This document shows, piece after piece, positions 25,254-35,380 of a stretch of DNA of 64,000 bases. The notes under the pieces were generated by a model that ran no database searches, had not been told where the DNA came from, and saw only the letters and a list, made by a program, of their open reading frames with translations. The stretch lies in contig LR746274.1 in the NCBI GenBank assembly GCA_902729315.2, forward strand, positions 3,809,037 through 3,873,036, in the 5' to 3' direction. Position numbers and translations under genes: made by a program. Position 1 is the first letter of the stretch. Every line of letters starts with the position of its first letter. The stretch comes from Spirodela intermedia. Taxonomy: Eukaryota > Streptophyta > Magnoliopsida > Alismatales > Araceae.

Positions 25254-27074
25254 TTATTTCACTCCAATTATGGACTTGAGGAACTGGAGTTTGTCGTCAA
25301 CGTTCTCAAGATCGGAGCATTCTTCAAACGAGATCGGGGGCTCGATGCCCACAAACAGATATAGAGCTTTGACTTCCTCTACGCATGAGGGCTGTGGGGG
25401 CCTATTGGAGCCAGCTATCATCCGAATCGCATCAATCTGCTTCCATATCGTCTCCTCTGTGGCCAAGCCCTGCATGAAAAGGCATGGAGTTTCTTGTTTT
25501 ATTGACGAAAATAGAAATATTGATGCATCAGAGACCCCGAGAAGAAGTCAATATTCGTTGACAAAACTGTCTGCGCATTGAAATCTGAGACATTGATATT
25601 CAAAAAATAAACTATGGATTAACGGTATTAGTAGAAGTTAATGAACAAAAATAAAAATTGAGAATTCCATTATGGAGATAACAGATCCTTGAGCAAATCA
25701 TTGGTCTAATAGTTCTGAAGAATTGATCCTTGAATAGTTAGAATCAGTTTAGTCCTCTTAGACTGTTCCAACCACAAACAATACTTCCATTTGGGGGGAG
25801 GGGGGGGTGGGGGGGTTCTCCACTTTTCATCATCTTTAGTGTGCTTCGAAAATAACAACATAATAAAAAAAAGGATAACCAAAAAGACTAAACTTTAATT
25901 CAAACCATAAAAGATGGAAACTTCACCAAAACTATTGCAGACGGATCAACCGACAGGAATTCCATTAATTTCTCACCAGCATTAGTTCGTAAAATAATTA
26001 TCTGACTTTTCGATATAGCCCGCTAAGCCCAATATGCTTTAGAACTAGATGACTCCAAAATTGATCTCTAGGCTTCTGGCTATCCCTTCATATTGCTAAC
26101 ACTGTAGATCCTAACGGATTATCTTAGCATAGTCCTCCTCAATGGTTGGCAGTAAAATAGTCATATGATTCTGCTGAATTCATTGCCAGTTGACTTTCGG
26201 ACGTGCGAGCCTTTTCAGACAGATTAACAAGGTAAGAAATCAGCCGAGCAAGTATACGCTGGATGTAAGGAACGCTAATACTAACCTTATCATCCCTCGA
26301 TTGAGATACAACCGACTCCACTTCAGCTGGAAATGATGATTGCTCCTCGGTTGAAGAAGTAGGCTCTGAGCTCGAACTAGAAGACTCTATGAGAACGCTT
26401 AGCTTCACCGTAGACACAGCCAAAACTGAGCAGTCTGCTGGAGGGAAAGTTTCTTCCAACAGTTCCTCTCCTTCAGGGAGCGGAGTGACTTCTCTTCCCA
26501 CTCTTAGAATCGGTATGAATGTCTCTCGATCGCCAGCTTCCTCCATCTGTTTTACGTCTGCAAGTTTCTCCTCCACCTCAGGAGCACAGAATATCTCTTC
26601 CCCCGACGAAGCCCCAATTTCATCCGCCCTCGCAGGAGCGGCGACCTCCTCTCCCTCTCCTGGGGCGGAAATCCTCCATCGGCCTGTACCTGCGAGAGCA
26701 GGAACATTCCCCTCTTCAAGTCCGCCGCCGGCTGCCGTGGTTTCTTCCTCCTCCGCCTGCTTCTCTTCTGCAAGGGCGGCGGAGGGAAAGCGTTCGGGCA
26801 GCGGGAGGAGAGAGCCCATGATCTTCTCCGTCAGGGCGTATCCGGCGAAGAAGACGGCAAAGGGGACTGCGAAGGCGGCGCCGACGGTGGAAGCGAGGAG
26901 GAGCGGGGGAACCACGACGGGGGCGGAGGAGATGGCCACGCCGGCGACGGCCATCATCTTGGCTATTCTCCAGCCTCTATTCCAAGCCCTGAAGGGGAAC
27001 CCCCCATCGCCGCCGCCATCACCGCCGCTGCCTTCGGAGGCATCTCCGACCGCCCTCATCGCACAGGAGGCCAT
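25254..27074 (-). CDS. plant protein with hydrophobic hairpin-like segment and acidic middle, two exons
   Basis: Exon 1 is 27074-26286 (263 codons) and exon 2 is 25469-25254 (71 codons plus stop). The donor AAG/GTTAGT and acceptor TGCAG/GGC join in phase 0 to give 334 aa. Residues about 35-90 contain a long uncharged stretch (AKMMAVAGVAISSAPVVVPP, then LLLASTVGAAFAVPFAVFFA) with clustered prolines, able to span or loop into a membrane. The middle is Glu/Ala/Ser-rich and probably disordered. The C-terminus is compact and conserved-looking (IWKQIDAIRMIAG, EEVKALYLFVGIEPP, DDKLQFLKSIIGVK). I do not recognise a named family. The start at 27074 gives a normal basic N-terminus; an upstream in-frame ATG at 27221 adds 49 residues of poor composition. 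ATG-proximal DNA is very GC-rich. It lies head-to-tail with OBAP1. Confidence 0.72.
25793..25815 (+). repeat. G-run cluster with quadruplex potential
   Basis: Three adjacent G runs (6, 8 and 7 Gs separated by single A or T) lie in the intron of the two-exon membrane-protein gene. The runs are long enough to supply four G-tracts. On the gene's sense strand the tract is C-rich. Confidence 0.7.
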
Positions 27075-27141
27075 CTCCCTCTCCCATGCACCGTCTCGCG
27101 AGGAGGCTCGACAGCTGAAAACAGTTATGAACGCAAGCCCG

Positions 27142-27149
27142 ACACGTGG
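27142..27149. promoter_or_regulatory. G-box/ABRE-like element upstream of the membrane-protein gene
   Basis: ACACGTGG, about 70 bp upstream of the predicted ATG at 27074 on the minus strand. The motif is the classical ABA-response and G-box core. The position fits a leader-proximal promoter element, but function is inferred. If the longer 27221 start were used it would be coding. Confidence 0.4.
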
Positions 27150-27889
27150 AGAGCATTGAAGCGGACAGCGAAGGCAATGCATTGGGCCGGCACATATGGG
27201 CCTGCTTCCGGGGCCTAGCACAGTGGCGCCCAGAAAGATCTCGAGCTTCTTAGGATCAGAAGGGCTTTAGCATTCTCTCTCTCTCCCTCTCCCTCTCGCT
27301 CACTCGCTCGCTCGGTCGCTCTCCATCGTTATCAACAGTTCGAGCTCCTGGAGGTTGTGCACCACTAATTTCTTGAAGCCGTTGGGGAGGTAGCAAGGGG
27401 TCTTCTTAAGTCGGAGCCGTTGCCGATGCTGGGCTTGAGGGTGAATCCCTTGGGCTTCCTTTTGACCTGAGAATCTACTCCCTTGGCCCTACGCCGGCTC
27501 GGTTGTGGCAGATGAAGAAGACACACTTTCGATATCATCGGGTTGCTGATTTTCTTTAGCACGTGTTCCGATAAACTTCAGGTTTCCTGGAGTAGGTCGA
27601 AGATTTCTTCTGGCATCGTTCAATCAATTGTATCGCACGAGTTGAGCAAAGTCAGGGAACCAGAGCAGAAAGCACAGAGAAAGAGAGAGGGGAAACAGAG
27701 ATCAATAACCTCTACAGGTTTTGAATGCCTACAAGTGAACTCAGTCTAACACAGATTTAGTCTCACTCACAGATACCCTACAGCTGGTCGTATGATTTTC
27801 TTCACAAAATATCCAGTTGTTACCAGCGTGGTCATACTGCAGTGTCTGTAACAATATTATGAGAAAGGCACATGAATGTGTTTCTGTGT
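27150..27889. other. upstream flank of the membrane-protein gene, no gene seen
   Basis: Mixed-composition DNA with CT-rich stretches near 27274-27330, a plausible promoter or leader for the minus-strand gene. Short open frames on both strands are unsupported. Confidence 0.4.
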
Positions 27890-27890
27890 G

Positions 27891-27941
<51 letters not shown>

Positions 27942-27990
27942 TGAGAGAGAGAGAGGAGAGGAGGGAGAGAGATAGATAGATAGATAGATA

Positions 27991-28057
<67 letters not shown>

Positions 28058-28251
28058 CAGAGAGAGAGAGGAGAGAGAGGAGAGAGAGGGAGAGAGGGAG
28101 GGAGAGAGGGGGGGGAGAGGAGAGGAGGGGGGAGGAGAGGAGAGAGAGAGAGAGGGGGGGAGAGAGAGAGGGGGAGAGAGAGAGGGGGGAGAGAGAGAGA
28201 GGGGAGAGAGAGATAGATAGATAGATAGATAGAGAGAGAGAGGGAGAGAGA

Positions 28252-28311
<60 letters not shown>

Positions 28312-28326
28312 GAGGGAGAGAGAGAG

Positions 28327-28376
<50 letters not shown>
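27890..28376 (+). repeat. long polypurine GA microsatellite with GATA interruptions
   Basis: About 490 bp almost without pyrimidines on the plus strand. It consists of GA runs, G-rich GGGAGA segments and GATA runs (about 27970-27993, 28211-28232 and 28252-28265). The tract keeps long frames open in all phases (Ser-Leu repeats on one strand, Arg-Glu on the other), none of which is a gene. It marks the change from gene-rich DNA on the left to AT-rich, transposon-bearing DNA on the right. Confidence 0.95.
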
Positions 28377-28378
<2 letters not shown>

Positions 28379-29084
28379 ATAAACTTGACACATGACTAAA
28401 CATAACTCATTTACATTATATCTTACCTAGATTGGTTCATCTCATACAAGTAGTGTCCAAAAAAGCTAGCCTCACAATAATTAAAAATAAAAAAGGGAAA
28501 GAAATACAAACTAGGTTGCCAATGAAATGGTGAGTTTGTATTGATTATAAAAAATTAAATATAGTGACTAAGAATAACCATTTTCCTCTACTTTTCATAT
28601 ATCAAATTGTAGAAAGATTAGTATGTCATAAATATTTTTATTTTCTAGATAGATATTTTAGTTATATTGAGATAACAATTAATTCAAATGATTAAGAGAA
28701 AATGACCTCTACATGTACATTTGGTATTTTTTTCATTTACAAAAATATCCTTCAATTTATGTAAGTCAGTTGTTACATTTCAAAGATGAATGTTATGTAT
28801 TTTTTTTATATGGTTGTCAATTTTCTTGAAGTATTTATGAATGATTTTTCTGTTTTTGACTCTTCATTTGATGATTGTTTAGATCATTGAAGATGGGTCC
28901 TAACAAGATGTGTGGAAACTAATTTATTTCTAAGTTAGGAAAATAGTCATTTCATGGTCTAGGAGGGCATATTATTAAGACATGTCATTAATGAAAAAAG
29001 AATAGAAGTTGATAAATCTAAAATCAAAATTATTAACAACTTCTCCCCACCCTCCTCTTTAAAACATTTGAGATATTCCTTGAA
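28377..29084. other. AT-rich DNA between the GA tract and the gypsy remnant
   Basis: Strongly AT-rich with no supportable open frame. It may be further decayed retrotransposon sequence, but no protein similarity is visible. Confidence 0.45.
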
Positions 29085-30240
29085 CATGAAATTTTTTATA
29101 GAAGATTTATTAAATATTTTTTTATGATAGCTAGACTACTAACATCTCTACTAGCTAAAGATGTATTATTTCATTTAGATGCAACAAGTTTAGAGACTTT
29201 CACTATCTTGAAACAAGCTTTAGAACATACACTTATATTACAAGCTCTAAATTGGACTCAAGCTTTTGAAATTATGTGTGGTGCATCTAATTTTTCAATA
29301 TGAGTTGTGCTAAGAAAATACGAAGAAAATCAATAGCTATTTATTATGCAAGTAAGACTTTAGTCAAATCCTAAACCCATTACATGACCATTAAAAAATA
29401 ATTACTAGTTGTTGTCTTTGTTTTAGAAAAAAATAGATCTTATTTATTAGGAGCAAAGGTCATACTATATATAATGACTTAGCCTTAAAGGATTTACTTA
29501 GGAAGAAGAATCTAAGCCATGCCTGATGAGATGGATTTTTCTATTGCAAGAATTTGATTTAGAGATTAAGGACATAAAGGGTTTTGAAAATATTACAGCT
29601 GATCATTTTTCTAAAATTTGTGGATATGTAAACAATCCTTTACATTACTCATTTCCAAATGAACAATTAATAGTTATAAGTAAAAAATGCAATGGTATGT
29701 ACATATAGTTAATTATTTGATGACAAGAAAAAAATCACATCAATAGTTAATGCATGAAAAAGATGTATTATTTTCTAAGTTCAAATATTATTTTTGTAAT
29801 GACCCTAAATTATTCTATTTAGGTCTAAATCAACTTTTAGAAAGTATGTTTCAAAAGCAGAACAAATGATGCTATGAAATTATTAGACCAAAAAGATGGG
29901 CAAACATTAAAACTATATCTTAAACATGAGTAACATAATAAAAAATAATCAATAAATCTAAGTGATCTATTAGATGACATATCTCTAGTTGAAGCCATTT
30001 AAACTTAGTCTTGGTTGGGAGAGAGCCCCACCTGTTTGATTCTATTTTATTTCCTTTTTTTTATAGTTTTGATTAGAGGGAGAAAATCGTCAAGTACAAG
30101 AGGGAAGCAACATTCCAATTGACTGATGGCTGAAGTATCTCCCCTTTACTAATTTAAAAGCATGGTTTAAAATTTATAATGAGATGGTCATTGAGGACAA
30201 TGTCATTTAAGTTTGAAAGTGATGTGTGAGAGAGTGAAAT
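29085..30240 (+). mobile_element. decayed Ty3/gypsy retrotransposon: end of RT, RNase H, 3' end
   Basis: Several frames read in order like gypsy polyprotein: a thumb/RNase H region (LLAKDVLFHLDATSLETFTI, LKQALEHTLILQALNW, FEIMCGASN), then WIFLLQEFDLEIKDIKGFEN and ITADHFSKI (normally VADHLSR), then PLHYSFPNEQL. Integrase is missing or unreadable. Near 30200 a stretch like GGTCATTGAGGACAATGTCA followed by TTTAAGTTTG resembles the 3' end just before the LTR of many plant gypsy elements. Stops and frameshifts are frequent, so the element is long dead. LTR limits could not be defined. Confidence 0.75.
29526..29705 (+). pseudogene. gypsy RNase H C-terminal fragment
   Basis: The longest intact frame of the gypsy remnant (60 aa). 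It carries the RNase H tail signature QEFDLEIKDIKGFENITADH and the downstream FPNEQL spacer motif. It has no start of its own and is a relic of the polyprotein. Confidence 0.75.
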
Positions 30241-30711
30241 CTTTGTTAAATCTACTAAAAATTTTGAAAACTTTTATGTGAAAAGTTTACTCTAGTCTTT
30301 ATGATAACATCTATAATTATACTTTATATTCACAATTTTGAAACTACATATGCATGTGGCAACCATAACATATATTCACACTTTATATTTCATGTAGGAA
30401 AGAAAATTAATCATAATTCTTAAGAATTCAAGTATACTAGGCAATCATAGTCAAGATGAGGGGGTTGAATTAATATCAAAATTGTTAGAATACTCCTCAA
30501 ATTCCCAAGAATTTTTTAATTGAATATATTTTTTCATCTGCACTTTATAATTTAGTAGGTGTCATTTATTAGGTGTTGAATTTTACTAAACACTTAAGTT
30601 TGATAGAAAATGTATATTTTTAGTTTAATGCATGAGGGGATGTCAAATGTCTTGATAAATATTCAGAAGTAAATGAAAATTATAGTGTGAAGCCCCAATG
30701 TGAGGAATTAG

Positions 30712-30895
30712 GTTAGAGAAGTGTTGATCCACCCTCCTCTTGTCAAAAAAAAAACAAATATTGTGAGAAAAAGCTATCTATCTAAGTGAAAAAATAGTAC
30801 AATATGAAGGTTCCAAAAGTCAAGCCATTGGACAAAGGAAGTGCTTATCCACTCTCTTCTCATCAGGAAAAAAAAACCATGAGGAGAAAGCTATC
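30712..30895 (+). repeat. diverged direct repeat of about 60 bp
   Basis: A block with TCCACCCTCCTCTTGTCA, a poly(A) run and GAGAAAAAGCTATCTATC (about 30728-30783) recurs as TCCACTCTCTTCTCATCA, a poly(A) run and GGAGAAAGCTATCTTTCC (about 30847-30900), roughly 120 bp later. Confidence 0.65.
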
Positions 30896-33800
30896 TTTCC
30901 CCACCATATAATACCATTATACACAAATAGGCAAATAAACTTTAAATCATGCGAAGGATTTAGAACTAGGCAATGCATAACAATCTTAAGTGGTAGGTTG
31001 ACTAACAAATTCATGCCTTTTTGATATAAAAAAATAAAAAAGATGAATGAAAAAGGGAGGATTTCTCTTGGCTAGTTGTGGCTTCTCTCTTCTCTTGGAG
31101 AAGAGGACCTCATTCTTCTCTACAATGACACAAAGCTTTGTGATTTTGATTTTTATTTTTTTAGTATTTTATTTTATTTCAATTGATTTTTTAGTTTGAT
31201 TTCTCCTTCAAAGCTCTTTGTATGTGATGAAAGAGTTGCAACATGATTTTATAATATTTTAGTTTCTATATTTCATTTCAAGTTGTTGATTGATTCTACC
31301 TTGTGAAGCAGCACACATGGTATGAATAGTCATCATTTTTGTTTATAATATTTTTAATATATTTTTATTTTATTTTATTTAGTTATAAATCATCTACTCT
31401 TTAGGAGAATAGTCATCATTTCATCATAAGAGGAGAATTTGCTAGTAGATTTTTTTCTCCTTTTCCTTTATTTTTATGGTTTGTCCAAATTAATCTTTAG
31501 GAGCCCTTAAATCCACACAAATTAGAGGTGGTCTAAAAGCAATGAAGACATCAATAAGAACAAGGGAGCTCGACTATGACAACTCGACAATCAGAGAAAT
31601 TATCTATTTTCTATCTTTAGTTTTCAACTATTTAATTTTCAATGTGTTGAAAATGGATTAGAGATATATTTCTATCTTTGATTGCTATCGAAACGACCTG
31701 AATTTAATACATTTCTTGTTCAAAATAATTTAGAATTTGGTTTAGAATTTGTGAATTTATTTAAACATGGAAGATGTCTCTAAGTTCTGAACTATATTTT
31801 AATCCAACTAATTCATCTAAATTAATAGCTCTAAGTTGACCAAAGTGTTAATAGCACTCTAGTATAGATATGGACACATTTCTATTTTAATAGTGGCAGC
31901 ATGATAATTATTGAGACTTTCTTTACCCTGTTTATAGCACCAAAATAAATCTAGCTAAGGAAGTGCCTTTCATCCCTGGTTGATCTTCAATTTTGTGTCT
32001 TGAATGATTTTTTCATTGAATTGAAACTTGATAAATGCATTCATTTTATGGTGATCAATTATTTATTAATTTTGAAAGTTGTTAACATTTAGTTAATGAT
32101 TGGAAAATAATCACCTCATAGTTGCAAATGTCTAGTTATTTATCTATTGATATAATGATAGGAAATGTTGCACATAAATTACTTTAAAATATGTAAAAGC
32201 ATTAATAAATCAATGATATCATGAAATATATATTTGGCATGTTCAAGGGTCATGTTGATATTTAATTTATCTTATAATATAAAATAATTATTTTACCTTT
32301 TTATTTTCCTCAGTTCTAAAGGCCTTCCTCAAGTGTTGTGATTAAGATGATCTAGTAATTTAATTCAATACCTTTGAAATTTCTAATGTACTCTTCTATT
32401 AAAAAAAATCATCATCATAGAAAGTACAAATAAATTAACTAAATTATACACTACTAAACATGAGACTTATACTTAGACAATTTGAACCATGTAGATGAAG
32501 AAATTTAGTAGGGTTCATCAAGTTGTATGTGTGCACAATGGGAATGAAAATATAATTCATACTAGAAAAGATTTACCTTATATTAGAAAAGTATGAAAAT
32601 ATTTTAAGAAAAGTTTGTTAAGTAATTTAGTGAGAGTGGTCACATTCATATTTTAATGTTGTGGAAAATTTTAGTTGTTGTGTTATCAAAGAATCAACAT
32701 CTAAAATTATTAATATTTTACTACTTTTGTACAAAAGCACCTACACTTGCACATATACACTCACGATCAATGCTAGTAAATATGGTATGCATAATTCCTT
32801 TCATATGATACCAATCTTTCTCTTTCTCATGTTTTATTTCTTGGATTATCAAATATATTAACCATCAAATATGATAATTTATAATACACTTTTGAGATGT
32901 AAAAAATATGTTGCTTGATAGGTTTTGATTTAACTATAGCTCTTTGTGTATGATTTATCAAGATTTGTCAAAGATTGGAGTGACTTAACTAGAAAATACA
33001 CTTTTATATAGGTGTGATGTAACTTAGTCGTTGTATAGTAAATTACATAAATTTAAAATTTATAAAACTAGAAAATACTATTTTTTAAATATTTAAAAGT
33101 AATTTTGAACAAATATATCAATTATAATTCAATAAAAGTTCTAAAAATAGTGTAAAATTTTTAAGTCAATCACATAGATATAATATAATATTTAATAATA
33201 TTTCAGAATTTTTTATTTAGATTAAGAAATAAAAATAAAATATATTTAAAAATTTACAAAAAGAAAATAAAGGGTGATGACATCATGATGATGTCAGCAC
33301 CTCAACGAATGTGAATTGAGTAGAAACAAAGTTCCACTTGATGATTCTTACATAAGTGATTATAAATAATTTAATTAGTTAAATTAAGATATCTAAAAGC
33401 TAGAAGAATCATAATTGAAAGAAGAATAATTTATAAAATTTAAATCACACAAATTATCACTAAATAAAGTAAAAATTAAATTGAATAAGGAAAAATAGAG
33501 TTCCGATGTCATGACGACAATGCCTCGATGATACATCAAAATTTTGAGTGTTCAAGAGGATTGTCATGTAATGTCTATAATCTTAAAGCCTCTTCTTGGA
33601 CAAGGACAACATGGGTAATCTCTAGATTTTTTTGTGAAGTTTAGAGATCAATGAAATAAGTCATCAAATTATCTCTGATAGATGTCACTCAATGGAACAG
33701 AAAAATAACAAGTTTGTAGCTCTCTAGTAGTTGTCACCTAATAGAGAAGAGCTGAATAGAGGTGGAGCACATGTTAAGGGGCTTCATCCTCAAGTCTGCA

Positions 33801-34265
33801 CATCAAGATGAGGGTTTTCATCGTATCTAATATGCTCTTAAGAGATGGTGACTTGTCTCATGATGGATCATCTTTTTTCTGACGACGACTTATTCATCGA
33901 TTAACTAGAGATAATTTATTTGATTAATTTGTGATCTTTTTATCGTAAATTATTTAACAATTTTAGTAACAATATTTTGCGAATCATATTGACTAGATTT
34001 TCATCGATGATTGAGTGATTCTAATAGCTTAATCCTTCACCAACGATTTATAAGAAAGTCACAGTTTAATTAGATAAAAATACAAGTTTTGATTCTAGTA
34101 AGATTCAAATTTGCATTAGTTGCCTGTTTACATGAGAGAGAGAGAAATAAGTACAAAAATATTTTTATAAAGTGACAGCATCATGCTACCTCTTTTTGAT
34201 AAATAAGGAATATTTTAGGTATTAAAATCTTTGAATACATTCAAGAGAAGTGTGATTGTCAATTT

Positions 34266-34310
34266 AGTCCCACATCGATTATGGTGAATGTTGAGACGAA
34301 TATATAATAA
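34266..34310 (+). promoter_or_regulatory. plant snRNA-type USE motif plus TATA box
   Basis: AGTCCCACATCG at 34266-34277 exactly matches the upstream sequence element of plant U-snRNA genes. A TATATAATAA box begins at 34301, 23 bp after the USE. That spacing is close to the Pol III (U6/U3) arrangement, not the longer Pol II one. A T8 run at 34371-34378 could terminate a short transcript. No known U6, U3 or other snRNA sequence follows. The same TCCCACATCG word is also common in plant retrotransposon repeats, so this may be a fossil. Confidence 0.3.
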
Positions 34311-35380
34311 TACCACATTTAAAAGCAATCAATCCTTTTCGCACATGTGTATGATCACTCCTTATCCCTCTTTTTTTTATCTTTTTATTTATTTATCTAA
34401 AAATAGGATTAAAAATTTACATTAGTTATCCAAAAATCACTTTTCACAATTTAATATAAATATAAATCTATTTATCATAAGTTAAGACTAAAAGTATATT
34501 ATTTATTAACTCATGATAATGAAGACTTATCAATCCTCTATCTACAATATGAGATTAAAATATCCACATTATAAAAGACACAATTGCCCCTATTTAAAAT
34601 CATTCTCTAGAAGGAGCAATCTTGACACTTTCTATCAACTTACCAAAAAGACAGATTGCATATCCGCCATAGATATGGGATGATCATTTCCACACATCCC
34701 AACAAAGATATCTTTATATTTTCATTTAGTGATGTCCAACTTTAGTTCTTATTTTGGATGTAATAGAATTCCCCAAAGGGACATAAATAGTGACAATCCT
34801 TTGGCAATTATGTCAGTCTTTCAATAATTTATTTCTTATTTGAACCTTTCACCTTACATTGCTTGATAAGTTAGACATTTATGATCGAGTAGTTAATTGA
34901 ATATTACTTTTGGAAATTAAACATTCCCAAAGATCTCCTTTCAAATGGACCTACGACTTGATTTAAATCTCAAATCACCAAACATGACGCTATCGTAATG
35001 TTAATAATTGTAGGGTAACTCTAGAAGATTCACCTTCTCCAAGTTGCAAGTGAGGATATTTAGCCATAATCTAATTTATCATTTTCAGTGCATAGAAATT
35101 GTATACCTAGTTAAATTAGATAAGTAACGGTTGACCATTTGTCTCACACGCTTGAATATTATGCAGCAGATAGGTACCATGTGTATGTATAACCGTAAAA
35201 CATGCAAACATTAATAATACTTCTTCATAGGAATAGGTAGACATAAGAAAATGGATGCCCTTAAATCAACACATTCCATTCACCTTCTCCAGGTTGTGAA
35301 ATTCGCTTATTTACGGCTTTCTTTCCTCAGTGACATTCCATTGTCATTTCCTCAGTGCCACTATCTTTCCCAACATCAAT

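Larger units (their letters stand above)
30241..35380. other. AT-rich region without recognisable genes
   Basis: About 5 kb of AT-rich DNA. The first part may be the 3' LTR or decayed flank of the gypsy element. No protein-coding exon, tRNA or complete transposon was recognised. Local repeats and a possible snRNA-type promoter are listed separately. Confidence 0.5.

Noticed and set aside
26389-27159. 256-codon plus-strand frame opposite the membrane-protein exon
   Set aside because: Mirror frame of GC-rich coding sequence. The minus-strand frame has the membrane segment, the splice junction and the conserved C-terminus.
27075-27221. Upstream in-frame start for the two-exon membrane protein
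   Set aside because: The added 49 residues have irregular composition and would make the ACACGTGG element coding. The start at 27074 gives a more usual N-terminus, though this cannot be proven from sequence.
27741-28403. Long open frames coding Ser-Leu repeats on one strand and Arg-Glu repeats on the other
   Set aside because: They exist only because a GA dinucleotide tract contains no stop codons. There is no start context, codon variety or neighbouring exon.
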